DNA of 64,000 nt, taken from assembly GCA_015039315.1 (NCBI GenBank), contig WIDE01000011.1:372001-436000 (forward strand), in the 5' to 3' direction. The notes under the pieces were generated by a model that saw nothing but the letters and a program-made list of their open reading frames with translations, did not search any database and was not told the origin of the DNA. Of this stretch, positions 1 through 10,968 are shown piece by piece (positions within the stretch are counted from its first letter, which is position 1; each line of letters begins with the position of its first letter). The position numbers and the translations under genes were made by a program. The DNA comes from Clavulina sp. PMI_390 (lineage: Eukaryota; Basidiomycota; Agaricomycetes; Cantharellales; Hydnaceae).

Positions 1-918
1 AAGTAGCAACCACTTTAAGCATCAAGGCACCTGCGCTTCGTGTCGCCGTGTGTATAGCGCGTCGTCCCTCTCCGATTGTTGGGGAATACACACGCAAATC
101 TCCAGCGTAAATCTGAGCAAAAGCCCAAAGCCACAGGTGACTGGACGGAAAATCCGATCCCAACCGAGAAAGCGCCGGGTCGAATGGAGTTATTTCGTCG
201 ATAACTCTCCGTGATCCAGACTTGAGCTAGGCCGATGCTGCTGGGAATTCGTATCTCGCACTCCGCGTATCTTCAGTTCAGGGGTGGAGGTAAGCCACCA
301 TTGAGGACTTGGTAGATCTTCACGACCGCGCATTCATATCCTTTAAATATTTTTCCGGGGTCTGAGCGATGAATGGGATTGCCCGGCGCACATTTGTCTA
401 TCAACCGTGCTAATACCAACCTTTTTTGGCGGAATCCTCAGGAGTTCGATCACCCGGAGGCGGGCCCTGGCGAACATGCCATCGGTCCTTGTTCTACCCG
501 GCCTGAACAGGCAGTTCATGTCATTGGCACTTTTGCTGACGTGTTCAGACGCAAGGCGCATCAGTCGAATGCATGTCTCGTCGAAAAATGGTGTTGTTAT
601 GTGGAGGTTGTGTGAAAGTAACATTACAGCCGAGAAACTGACTGAGGCTGCAATGAAATCGATCGATCAACAGCGTTGAACGTTTTTGGGGTTGGAAGAA
701 AGTTTTGAACCCTGAGGTTTTTTTTTTTTTTTTTTTTTTTTTTCTGCATGATACGATCGCGCAATGGCACGTTCCTCATATGTCATTCAAATTGAAAAAA
801 TATGCTTTTCCAAAACAGTAACAACAAACGTCAACAACGAACCTCATATTGCGTGATCTGACTATCGCTTTCTCTACTTTCTCCCTCCATCACCACCGCA
901 ATCCAAGCTAAAAAAAAA
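1..918. other. Left-edge intergenic region
   Basis: No convincing gene is seen. Open frames here are short, overlap on both strands and lack splice-consistent continuations. A run of 26 T (718-743) lies about 175 bases before the SAM synthetase start. The last 80 bases are pyrimidine-rich and probably hold its 5' UTR. Confidence 0.5.
718..743 (+). repeat. Poly(T) run
   Basis: 26 consecutive T, upstream of SAM synthetase. It may be the tail of an old retro-insertion on the minus strand, but no element is recognised next to it. Confidence 0.85.
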
Positions 919-2475
919 ATGCCTGCCAACGGTTCAGCTGCCCCAACTGCTCTGGCCCCTGGCCATTTCCTCTTCACCAGCGAGAGCGTCGGCGAGGGCC
1001 ACCCTGGTGAGTTTCCTCTTGTGGAGATCGAGTCGAAATTTTTGAATGTCATCTAAAAAAACCTGTATTCTGACAGATAAAATTTGCGACCAGGTCTCCG
1101 ACGCTATTGTAAGTCTTATCGACACCACCAGGTCCTTTTCGCACCACTGTTCCTTTTTCTGATTGCTTTGATTCGTCCAGCTCGATGCCTGCTTGGAACA
1201 GGATCCTTTTTCGAAGGTCGCTTGTGAGACCGCATCCAAGACCGGAATGATCATGGTCTTCGGTGAGATTACTACCAAGGCCAACCTCGACTTCCAGAAG
1301 ATTGTTCGCGAGACGATCAGGAAAATCGGGTACGACGATTCGGAGAAGGGTTTTGATTACAAGACTTGCAACATCCTTGTTGCTATCGAGCAACAATCGC
1401 CTGATATTGCTCAGGGTCTGGACCATGGTGCTCTCGAGCTCATTGGCGCTGGTGACCAAGGCATCATGTTCGGTTATGCCACTGACGAAACTGAGGAGGC
1501 CATGCCCCTCACCATCATGCTTGCCCACAAGCTGAACGCCGCCATGGCCGTCGCTCGTCGTTCAGGTGCTCTCCCTTGGCTTCGCCCCGACTCCAAGACT
1601 CAAGTCACTATTGAGTACAAGAAGGAGGATGGCGCAATGATCCCTATCCGTGTCGATACGATCGTCATTTCCACCCAGCACGCCGACACCATCTCCACCG
1701 AGGACCTCCGCCGGGAGCTCCTCGACAAGATTGTCAAGCAGGTGATCCCTGCGCACATGCTCGACGAGAGGACTGTCTATCACGTACGCAAAGGTTTCTC
1801 TTCTTGTCAGTTCTTTTCTCACAAAATGACTCTTTTTATAGATGCAACCATCGGGACGCTTCGTCATCGGTGGCCCTCAGGGTGACGCCGGTCTCACTGG
1901 TCGCAAGATCATCGTCGACACCTACGGTGGCTGGGGTGCCCATGGTGGTGGTGCTTTCAGCGGCAAGGATTTCTCCAAGGTCGATCGCTCTGCAGCCTAC
2001 ACTGCTCGTTGGATCGGTTAGTTATTCCTATTCAAATTGTCTAGGACATCCATGCTTACCTTCTTGTGCTTAGCCAAGTCCTTGGTCAAGGCTGGTCTTG
2101 CTCGCCGCATCCTTGTCCAGCTTTCTTATGCCATCGGAGGTACGATCCTATGTCCGATCCGATCGATTCTCGTTTGCTAATTTCCCATTCGGGTAATACA
2201 GTTGCCGAGCCATTGTCCATCTACGTTGATACCTATGGCACTGGCAAGAAGTCCGACGAGGAGATTGTCGCCATCATCAAGAAGAACTGGGACCTCCGAC
2301 CTGGTGTCATTGTCCAAGCTCTCGACCTCCAGAAGCCTCAGTATCTCAAGACTGCCTCCTACGGCCACTTCGGTTAGTCTTTTGAAGCGTTCACTCGATG
2401 AGCTTATTCTGATCTTTCTTACCATCAGGCAACCCCGAGTACTCTTGGGAGAAGCCCAGGACCCTCACTCTATGA
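919..2475 (+). CDS. SAM2: S-adenosylmethionine synthetase (methionine adenosyltransferase)
   Basis: Cytosolic enzyme making S-adenosylmethionine from methionine and ATP, the methyl donor of the cell. Seven exons join in frame (919-1006, 1077-1108, 1181-1783, 1842-2016, 2074-2139, 2202-2372, 2429-2475), giving 393 residues, the usual eukaryotic length. Family signatures are visible: [20 protein letters not shown] near the N-terminus, [12 protein letters not shown], the loop [20 protein letters not shown] and GGGAFSGKD. The start lies after an A-rich leader (aaaaaaaaATGCC) and gives the expected N-terminus. The C-terminus is WEKPRTLTL. The 3' end faces the convergent DJ-1-like gene. All introns are GT-AG and 57-72 bases long. 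The identification is secure. Confidence 0.97.
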
Positions 2476-3011
2476 TCGGCTTCGCGTTTGGAGTGACATT
2501 ACTGTCATCGGAAGTTCATCCTTCCACCCATCCCCCCTAACTTATCACCGGCTCACGCCATATGGGTGACGTGAGCTTTATCTTATATTCCCCCCAGATT
2601 CCGTTTACCCCTTAGATCCCTTGGCACTGGCGAGTAATACCGCACGCCTTCCCTACATCTCATCATCCTCAGCATACAACCGTGTAGCTTTTGTTCTGCC
2701 GCACGTATTCATCATGCCAAGTCACTCGCTAGAGTCATGACTCACCAATGTACACTACGCACACTATCATCGCATTCGGCCACTATGGCCCAATACAAGT
2801 CGCGCTCAACCGCGGCACCGTTCTCCATCGCTCGCTGTGAAATTGTCTTCTGGAACTAATCTGTTTAGCTCGGATGGGTAACGCAATGTTGGAGCGTGGA
2901 TCAAAGTTTGGAATGGATGATAGTAAATGCTGTCGGCGACCAGCACTTCCTGAATGCCGAACTTTAGCTTGTGATCCTTGACTCTCGCATTGGGTGCTCC
3001 AGCTCAGATAT
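2476..3011. other. Convergent 3' intergenic region
   Basis: Spacer between the 3' ends of SAM synthetase (+) and the DJ-1-like gene (-). Presumably the 3' UTRs of both. No other gene is seen. Confidence 0.6.
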
Positions 3012-4165
3012 TTATTGATTAGATACCACGCCATCAGTAGGTTTGCCTTGCTTCGCTATCATCGTTTCCCAGATCGCCACACCAAAAGCGTGCGCATCAC
3101 CAGGCCATCGACCAGAAATATAACCGCCATCCTTCACGACATGTGCCGCAGAGGGGGCGTAGGACATGGAGAAATTGAATGGACCAGGGGAGTATTGTTC
3201 CGGAGTTTTCAAGGCCTAAATTATGAGCGAAACGGATGACACGAGGAAGCTGCTCAATGTGTGTGCGCTGATGAAGATCTTGTGTTGCAAGACCCACTGA
3301 CCTGGACCACCTCTTTTGCGGTCCACGTGCCCGCGTAGGTCCTGTAATAATCCCCTAGAACTAAGCCGGTTCCGTATACGGCCAGCCGTTCAAGATGTAT
3401 TGGAAGAGTCGTTGTGCGTCTGTTGTACAAAACGGAGTGTTCTCCAGAAGCATCCTTCGTCCACGCGAGGATGAGGACGCCGTGACTAACAATACCATCA
3501 TGTCCACAGAAAATGAGTGAGAAACTACAGGTATTCCACGGCGATAAGACTACTGGGCGCGCGCGCAGATTACTCACCATATTGCACCACAAACTTTGCT
3601 CGGTTCCTCCCCTTCGGTGAGGGGAAAGAAGTCTCGAAGTTTAGTCCTGAGCACTTCGTCTTCAATGATCTGCTTGACCCCCTTATCATGTCCACCTGGT
3701 AGAATTACGGCATCGTAGTCAAGTAGGGAGAATTCGGGTGAAGTCCAAGCCAGTGGTGTCTTGAATGTATCAGAGGCTGCAAATTGCGCGTATGCCACAC
3801 GAGCCGCCGCCTTTGCGCCCTGGAGAAGCGAAGGATCGTCGTGGTGTGTGTTGGGAGGCAAGGTTATTAAGCCAGACGTATTAATAGCCAGCGAATCCGC
3901 AATTAGGATAACATACCAGCAAACTGCCTGTCCATCCTTCTATCATCCGTCTGTCACACACAGGGGATTTGCCTATACAATTTTGAGCAATCACTTTCCC
4001 GTCAATCACATCCCTCACAGGATCATACTTCTACATATACATACCAGTCTGGGTGGCAATGGTGCACTCTACTCCCTTCTCCATGAGGAAGGTGAACGGC
4101 ACAGCGGCCTCAGAGGGGTCAAAGCCATAATCAGGCAGACAGAAAACAGCCCGGAGAGGAGCCAT
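3012..4165 (-). CDS. DJ-1/PfpI (ThiJ) family protein, class I glutamine amidotransferase-like
   Basis: Five exons on the minus strand join in frame. Exon 1 (from 4165) gives MAPLRAVFCLPDYGFDPSEA, then MEKGVECTIATQTG. Exon 2 gives CDRRMIEGWTGSLL. Exon 3 starts at 3819 and includes PLAWTSPEFSLLDYDAVILP followed by GGHDKGVKQIIEDEVL. Exon 4 carries the rest of the nucleophile elbow and GDYYRTYAG. Exon 5 includes YISGRWPGDAHAFG. The family holds stress proteins with glyoxalase, deglycase or chaperone-like activity acting through a reactive Cys. Joining exons 3 and 4 gives AICHGV, so the nucleophile Cys codon (TG|T) is itself interrupted by an intron. Substrate cannot be inferred. Exon phases all agree, so the model is sound. 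Confidence 0.88.
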
Positions 4166-4385
4166 GATATCGAATACTTATATGACCAAAAAGATAATAC
4201 TGGGGTCTAATCGAGCCTTTGGTGCATCAGGTTGTAACCTTAGCCGGAGACCGTGTTGTGATCGAGGCCTCGTCCGAGCCGAGCCAAACAACTTTCCTCA
4301 TCTGCCACAACATTTGTCACTCTCCCCACTATTGCTCTCAAAGCGCATTTCTCTCCTGCCAGATTCTGAGAAAATATACTTTACA

Positions 4386-5162
4386 ATGCAGGCTTCACTT
4401 CGCTCATTAGCACGCTCTGTTGTGTCTCGTCCTACCCTCTCACAATCTGCCCGCCTTCCTCTGAGGCTGGGAGCCGTTCGCTACGCGCATTTCCTGAATG
4501 CATCTGAGAAAGTCCGTGGATCACTTGTTGATAGAGGAGAGATGCTGTTTCTAATCTAAGCTTACTTGGTTTTGGGTCCCTCGTGCGAACATAGGAATTC
4601 AACGAGCGCGTACGAAATGGCGGTGACAAAATTGTCCTGGTAGACTTTTATGCCGAGTAAGTGTTTTCAATGTGCTCAACTCTTACCCAGCTTCTGGATA
4701 CTATATATCTCCTTTTTTATTTCTCTCATTATACGTTTCATTGCTTACATTCTGTCGGTTGTGTGTAGCTGGTGTGGCCCATGCAGGACACTCTCCCCAC
4801 TGCTTGAGGCCATCTCCGAGGATGGCTCTACCGTTATACCCGGTGCACCTGCTGTGGATCTCGTTTCCGTCGATACCGACAAAGAGTTCGACCTCGCAAG
4901 AGAATTCGGGGTCAGTAGTTCCTTTCGTCTCTCTGGCTGCCCACCCATCTCACACACACTCCACCTTGTAACCCATTCATTTATATGAACTGGTGGCCTT
5001 CCCCAACACGAATGAATCCGTTCACTTACTTGCCCTACGTCGCTGCAGATATCATCATTACCAACCGTCATTGCGTTCAAGAACGGAGAGCAGATTGGGA
5101 ACTTTGTTGGTGCACGGCCGATGCCATTCGTGGAGGCGTTCCTGAAGAAGCTGGACGATTGA
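4386..5162 (+). CDS. Thioredoxin, mitochondrial type
   Basis: Small disulfide reductase of the thioredoxin system, about 147 residues over four exons. The first 42 residues are rich in Arg, Ser and Leu without acidic residues until the end (MQASLRSLARSVVSRPTLSQ), a typical mitochondrial presequence. Exon 2 holds KIVLVDFYA. Exon 3 begins with the active site, WCGPC, created by splicing GA|C TGG TGT GGC. Exon 4 carries the cis-proline motif SLPTVIAFKNG and the C-terminus FLKKLDD. An intron sits just before the active-site Trp and another before the cis-Pro strand. The gene is divergent from the DJ-1-like gene, with about 220 bases between the starts, so both redox-related genes may share a promoter. 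Confidence 0.93.
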
Positions 5163-5904
5163 TCGCTTGAGAATATCGGCACATATCGAGATCTGTGAAC
5201 ATTGTTTCATGAGCTTTTTCTGATCGCCTAGTTTAGAACTACATGAAATAGACTCCCAGCTCAAATTTTGGGCCTAATGGTGCCAGGCCGGTCGATCCAC
5301 ACTCCGCGTTTCAGTCCCACGATGTCAGTGAAGAGATTTGAGATATGGTATGATAGCCATATAATAGATTCGGGAGTACCCAGAGGGGGAGGAACACACA
5401 TAGATACAATTACCGAGACAAAGGGTCCGACATGCCCAGGTCGGCTCCAAGCCCAAGATTACACCGTAACATCATAAAGAAGGATGGATACGGGCAGTAG
5501 GAGGAGGAAGGAAGAACGAGAGAGAATAACCAGAATAGGGCGGAGGAAAAAGGAATAAACCGCGAGGAATGCGTGAGCCAACGCACGCTATTTTGGAATA
5601 GAAAGGTATTAAAGGAAGGAGGCGAGGGAGCGACAGGTAGTGATTTGGGAAGGCTGAAAGCAAAGGCCAAGTCGTACGCGGAAATTCGGCGACCGTACGA
5701 GACTTGAAAGGGTTGATGGGGAATAGTTGGCAACGAGTCGTGATAACTGAGAGGAATGATGTTGATGGGTCAGAACACGGAGAACCGCAAAGTAAAGGGA
5801 CGGTATGTACGTTAAGGAGGTCTACGAGGTAGCAACCGCCGGAAGTATGGAGCGCCGGGGTTGGAACAGTGCGGCTATAGGACGGATGCATGTGTCCTTT
5901 TTTT
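5163..5904. other. Convergent intergenic region
   Basis: Lies between the thioredoxin 3' end and the G-gamma 3' end. It is purine-rich on the plus strand (gga and gaa runs, 5480-5660). Long frames on both strands here have the composition of pyrimidine/purine tracts rather than protein. No gene is called. Confidence 0.5.
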
Positions 5905-6290
5905 CTACATGACATTGCACGCACAGCCCTGCGCTGGCGGGGCGTATGGATCCTCATTCTTGCCCAGGGGACCCCAGACAGAAGGAATCTGTGGCGCAGC
6001 AGTTAGTAAACAGGCGCGGAACACGAAAAGTGATCGAGTGGGTGAATTTTGAAATATGGTCGTACCAGAGGATCGCGGGTGTTCTTGCAGTACTGCATCA
6101 GGCTAGGAACGTGCGCACATGGTCAGCCGACGTGCCAGGGCAGCCCTTGGAAGGAAACCGCGTACCTTGTGCTAGCCTCGCTGACCCGTACTCGCGGACG
6201 AGAGAGGTCGTCACGGAGGCGAGCGTTGTGCTCGGTCAACCTCCGGAGCTTCAACTCGTGCATGGACTGCTTATGGGGTCTTGCGTTCAT
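5905..6290 (-). CDS. Heterotrimeric G-protein gamma subunit
   Basis: Fungal G-gamma, partner of G-beta in pheromone or nutrient signalling at the plasma membrane. Three exons (6166-6290, 6066-6102, 5905-5988) total 246 bases, or 81 residues. Exon 1 reads [20 protein letters not shown] followed by [20 protein letters not shown], the typical GGL-type helix of basidiomycete gamma subunits. Exon 2 gives [12 protein letters not shown]. Exon 3 gives [18 protein letters not shown] and ends GCACNVM. The terminal CNVM is a CaaX box for prenylation, and a further upstream Cys may be palmitoylated. Donors GTACGC and GTACGA and acceptors CTAG and ACAG keep the frame. The gene is too short and too split to appear as one open frame. 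It is divergent from the coiled-coil gene at 6556. Confidence 0.9.
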
Positions 6291-6555
6291 CGTCAAATAC
6301 TCTTTAAAACCTGGCGAAACGAGTCAGCGACGGCGAGCACGGACGCGGGAGACGGGCGGCGACGGGTACACACCCAGACAAGTGAAGTGAAAGGAAAGGC
6401 CGTAACTGTCACGTGGAGAGAATAAGCGCCGCAACCCTAATTCGTCGTCGCGTGACGGTGAACTGTGACACCCTGTACCCCGCACTTCTTCTTCCTGACC
6501 TGAATCTAATTCGATCGACAAAAAACCAGAGGTCTCTAGATAGTATACAGCATCA

Positions 6556-8007
6556 ATGGAAGAAGTTCGTCGTGCCAAGAACGCGTCTAACACTGGCTTC
6601 TCGCCACTGCTCACCAAGAATCGCACCTCCTTAAAGAAAGCAACGGAACCTGGTTCGTCGCGATTCCATTTACATCACTTGCGCGACACCCGCTTTGTTC
6701 CCACAAGGGGTCAAAACTCAGACGCTTAATATGCATTCCGTGCCTGATTTTATAGCCACTATGAAAAACACGCCCAAGAAGCAACAATTCAAGCTCTCAG
6801 CTCTCGGTCCGATCCTAAACTTTGACCAATCTCCTAGCATGCTGCAGTCACGTTTTGCTAGCCCAAAAAGTCCCAAGGCGACATATCCACAAGCCAAAGC
6901 CTCTCGTTCTCGAGACTCGCCCTCTCGTACCAAACTTTCTGTGCTCAATCGTGCTGCTACTGCTGCTGTTGAAGAGGATGACGAAAGTGACGCGTCTGAA
7001 ACCGGAATATTCGATGCTTTGGACCATGATGAGAGCGAGGGAGATGTTTTCGATGGTTTGAGTGGCTGGATCGATGACGATACCTTGATCACTATCAACG
7101 ACGCGGACGTAGCGAGGTCAGTTCCTGTGACACCTTGCTCAAGCGATCCCCATTCTAAACATAGAGCCATCCGAATAATAGTGCACAGAATGACGAAAAA
7201 GAGAAGGGGAAGATCGCACTAGTTAATTCCCTTTCGGGTAAGTTCTCGCAGCCTTCAAGGACGCGTTAGCCCTCCTGTGCTCACGTTTCCCGTCCGCAGA
7301 GCCATTCGCTAAACATCTCGTGACACTTCAGCGCGAAGTAGTTGAAGCAATGCAGCCAGCAATCAAGCATTCGCATCTTGTTCTCTCGCACGTCTCGAAT
7401 GACATCGAGCCAGAGAAGCTCGTGTACGCTCATCTTCATGTCTCGTCGCCATCTCCACTCTCTCTGTGCCTCCCCCTATGACATTTTGCTCGCCGACTCC
7501 ACCCCACCCTATGGATTCTGGGCCGATGCTGGTTGTATTTACTGACTTGGCTCGCCTGGCTTTACAGGAAAGGCGGCCTCGAAGCATATAAAGTAGCCAC
7601 GACGACTTGGGATGCTGCAGTGCAAAACCAACTCGAAGAGCTCTCAGAGGCACTCGCTGACTCTCAGGGACGCATGAAGGGTCTGTTCGAGGAGCTCCAA
7701 GAACTTGAAGCGCGCCGCGAAGATTGGTGGGGCAGGGTTGGCGCATTGGTGGACGATACCGGTGTGTTTTTCTTGCCTTCTCGTTGGTTAGATCTGGAGA
7801 GAGCTCATAGTAAGTCCTCGCCTGGGCACAGCTCGTTCTGGGGATAAGGTCGCCGAGGAATGCTCGGCTGGAGTCGAGAAAACAATCTCACTCGTTGACA
7901 AAAAGCTCAAGACAACGTTCTCTGACGGCGCTAGCGGAGGAGTCTCCAAAGGAAGGAAGAATAAAGGAGAGATGGACCACCTCAAGGCTCTCATGATGAG
8001 CCTGTGA
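6556..8007 (+). CDS. Hypothetical coiled-coil protein
   Basis: Not recognised. Six exons join in frame from ATG 6556 (MEEVRRAKNASNTGFSPLLT). Exon 2, starting after the acceptor near 6709, has a motif-poor basic/Ser stretch, then an acidic region rich in Asp and Glu (EEDDESDASETGIFDALDHD) and WIDDDTLITI. Later exons are helical: EPFAKHLVTLQREVVEAMQP, then KGGLEAYKVATTTWDAAVQN and QLEELSEALADSQGRMKGLF with heptad-like Leu/Glu spacing. The C-terminus is basic, ending MDHLKALMMSL. Total about 365 residues, with no signal peptide or membrane segment. The pattern (acidic head, coiled-coil tail) would suit a structural or cytoskeletal adaptor, but no family can be named. The coiled-coil exons are firm and exon 1 is less certain. 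Confidence 0.72.
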
Positions 8008-8853
8008 TAGCAGCAATCCATCTTGGTGCACTCTGCATTTTCTTGCTCGTTCGCATGCTACATGGCTGTCGCTTTCCCACTTCTCTTCGCTATCACTACT
8101 TCGCTTTCTGTTTCATCTTGCTACTCTGACTACGCTACCGCACAACTGGATTACTCCTGCTACCTCAATGAACACCATGTCGGACTGTCTCTTTCAAATG
8201 AAGTATTGGTCGACGCCGTATTGGTGAGCAAGGGTCTGAAACATTTCATCAGTGGGTGCTATAAGAGAGAGCTATGATGCCAGCTAATTTAGTTCGTGCA
8301 TACAGTGGCGGTTGTTGGCCTGCTTCATAGCAGCTGCTTCCATGTCCCATCCTCAGCTGCGTTTTTGCATGCGCAATCACTTTTACTTTTCTCTACCGCG
8401 AGGATCGCCGTGATATGTGGGGCAGTGATTTGGAGCTCAGTATTGACAACGCGCGATATGGTGCTGCGCTTGTAGCCTTGTAGCCAACTTTACGAACTGC
8501 CCCGCAACGCAACGACGTCACTAGACCCCATTTATATTATACCGCAGCAGGATTGTACGTACAGCTATCGGAACACTCGCTCCCGCCGACGTGCAAGTTT
8601 TCATCCGACGTCGGCGACTGCTCCGCCACTCACCTACTCCTTCTCCATCCACTCCACAACCTCTACATCCTCCAGGACCCCGCTGAAGCTGGAACGATGC
8701 TGTTTCGACCACTGCATGTTTAGAGCTTCTTTTTTTTAAGTGTGTGGTGCCATGGCAAGACGCCGATCAGAGAAATCCACGCGTTCATTTGTCGTTGGTG
8801 ATATTGGACGCTTCATTTCAATCGGGCACCAATATCGGGTGCTGCTAACGTGC
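8008..8853. other. Intergenic region
   Basis: Between the coiled-coil gene and cupredoxin copy A. The plus-strand frame at 8023-8277 is hydrophobic but runs through a pyrimidine-rich 3' flank and is not supported. No RNA gene or repeat is seen. Confidence 0.45.
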
Positions 8854-8863
8854 TATATATAAA
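8854..8863 (+). promoter_or_regulatory. TATA-like element of cupredoxin copy A
   Basis: The sequence tatatataaa lies about 105 bases upstream of the ATG at 8967 and is followed by a pyrimidine-rich leader. Its position relative to the start fits a core promoter. Confidence 0.5.
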
Positions 8864-8966
8864 GCACCGGTCTGGGCAGCAAGCAATCCTTGCCTCGCCC
8901 CCACTCGCCGTCGCCCCACTCTTCCTGTAGTCGTTTTTGTCCAAATCTTGTGGTAGCAGCAGCAGC

Positions 8967-10089
8967 ATGTTCCGCATTCAGAACTGGATCCTTGCTTTGA
9001 ACTTGGTGTTCAGCCAAACTGCACTCGTGCTCGCCGAGAATGTACGATGCGCGCTTCCATTGTGTTGAGCCTGATTCCCTGACATTTCCTGCCTAAACCC
9101 CTTGTGCATCTTCCCTGGTCACTGCTACATCACCTCAAAACGTGAAAAAAATGAACCTGCGCGTTACACTTGATCGCGCACTTGCAGAAAGAGATTCTCG
9201 TTGGAAACTCGGAAACAACGAGCGCTAGCGCGCAGACATATGATCCCTACTTGCTGACTGCTGAATTGAACGACACGATCACATTTGTCTTCCAGGGCAA
9301 AACCAACCATGTGCGTTCCTTGTGTTGCTTCTGACCATGCATGGAGATCAGTGCCAAGACTCACCCCACACTTTCTTCTAACATGACGTCACTGCCTGCA
9401 TTCCTTTTGTACATTGTAGACGGTCACTCAAACCACTTTTGGTGATCCATGCGGCAGCTCTGCTACCGGGTTTGATTCTGGCCTGTGCGTATTCTGTTTT
9501 GCTGTCCCCGTTCGTCCGGCCCTGACCTCTTGGTGCGAAAAGATTCTCCCCCGGCCAGAACTATACGATCACGATCACTAATACCGACCCCATCTGGATT
9601 CGTTGCTCCCAGTAAGGCCCCTTTTGTCTTGATTTGGGCTGTACTGTCTAGACTTTACTGATTGTCTAATTCATTATAGCTTCTGCACATCGGGCATGGT
9701 AGCGGCGATCAATGTCCCAGACAACAGCACAACTACGACCTATGGCCAATTCCAAGTACGCATCCGGCTTTTCCTCATATACTAACCAAACCACTGATGC
9801 TGACCTTCTTCCACCCTTCTTCAACTTGTCCTTTCCCCTTCATTCCGTCCTGTGATAATAGAGCAATGCTATGAACAATTCCACCTCCACCAACTCTCTA
9901 TCTTCCACATCGCATGGCACGAGCACTGCACCTCCCTCGTCCCAAACGAGTGTGACACGGTCTGGTGGGTCGACAATTCCGGTCACTTCAACCTCCAGCA
10001 CTGGTTCGGCCTCGTCCTCTCGATACACTGTCGGTGGGACGACCCTCTATGGCCTGCTCTCCGTCCTATCGCTGGCTCTACTGGCATAA
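8967..10089 (+). CDS. Secreted GPI-anchored cupredoxin-like Ser/Thr-rich protein, copy A
   Basis: Six exons in the layout shared with the array at 23-38 kb. Exon 1 is a signal peptide (MFRIQNWILALNLVFSQTAL). The cupredoxin-like domain follows, with NHTVTQTTFGDPC (first His ligand and structural Cys), FDSG and PIWIRC. The usual C-x4-H-C-x2-G-M copper loop is changed: splicing gives CSHFCTSGM, two residues shorter, with Phe where the second His ligand should be. The last exon is a Ser/Thr-rich stalk ending in a hydrophobic tail (LYGLLSVLSLALLA), which fits a GPI signal. Family members are cell-wall or membrane-attached proteins of unclear function, and plant phytocyanins share the fold. A stands about 13 kb away from the other copies. 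Confidence 0.85.
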
Positions 10090-10968
10090 GACCTGGTTAG
10101 GGGATTGGATGCTCATCGTTTCTCCTCCCTTGATAAAAACGCACTGCTAGTGTTAAGGCTGCGTTTCGTTGGCACGGACTATTTGATGTTTGGACGCATT
10201 TTACGTATTCATGACAGCTCATGACTGAGACGCAGAAAAGGTGTACACTACCTGAACTGTGTCAGTGGTCCCTTTGATGTATTAATGGCCCTGAAATCTT
10301 CTCAGATTTGATGTACTCCTCACCAATACGGAGGCTCAGACAAGGCGAGACAGACAGACAGACAGACAGGAATGACAATTAAGAGGATCAAGTATACAAA
10401 CTAAACCACTAACATCAAACCGCCAGCCTCATACCCAGCCAAGTGTCCTCTTCCAATACAGTCATTCCGTCATCGATCAGTTGAGCACCATCACCAGCTT
10501 GGAGATATCAAGCGGAGGCAGAGGAAACAGGCGGGAGGTATGCAAGACTGGGGGAGAGAATCGAAAGCGTTATGATAAAATAGCAAGAATGACGAGAATA
10601 CGGGTAGCATGATATCATTGAGGAGAAGCGTGAGAAGAGCGAGGCGTAGGGGTACTGATGGGGGTTATCGTCGCCTTCGCGTGGATAGGAATCATCAGGG
10701 AGAAGCCCAATGATGGATAAAACGGCTATTTAAGTAGAAAACGAGCAGATAATGAAGCTCGCCAAATTGAAAAATGCAACAGAAAACCCGCGTGAAGGAG
10801 AAAGAACAACGTGCAACAGGCGTAAAAGCGAAATGAATTCAAAACGTGTAAAGTAGTTCGTAGAAAGAAAAGGTGAAATAGGGCGTTGGTGGATGCGACT
10901 TGAGATTCGTCGAATCTTTTCAAGATCATGTCAGATGGTGCCTGCACCATCCAACGTGATTCCAGGGT
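10090..10968. other. Convergent intergenic region with GACA microsatellite
   Basis: Spacer between the 3' ends of copy A (+) and the DYRK kinase (-). It holds a short GACA tandem run (10349-10369). The remainder is probably 3' UTR. No other gene is seen. Confidence 0.5.

Noticed and set aside
5472..5957. 161-residue minus-strand frame after thioredoxin
   Set aside because: Composition follows a purine/pyrimidine tract and its left half has no protein-like character. The right end overlaps the real last exon of G-gamma in another frame.
5946..6425. 159- and 113-residue plus-strand frames at 5.9-6.4 kb
   Set aside because: They are antisense to the three exons of the G-gamma gene, which explains their openness.
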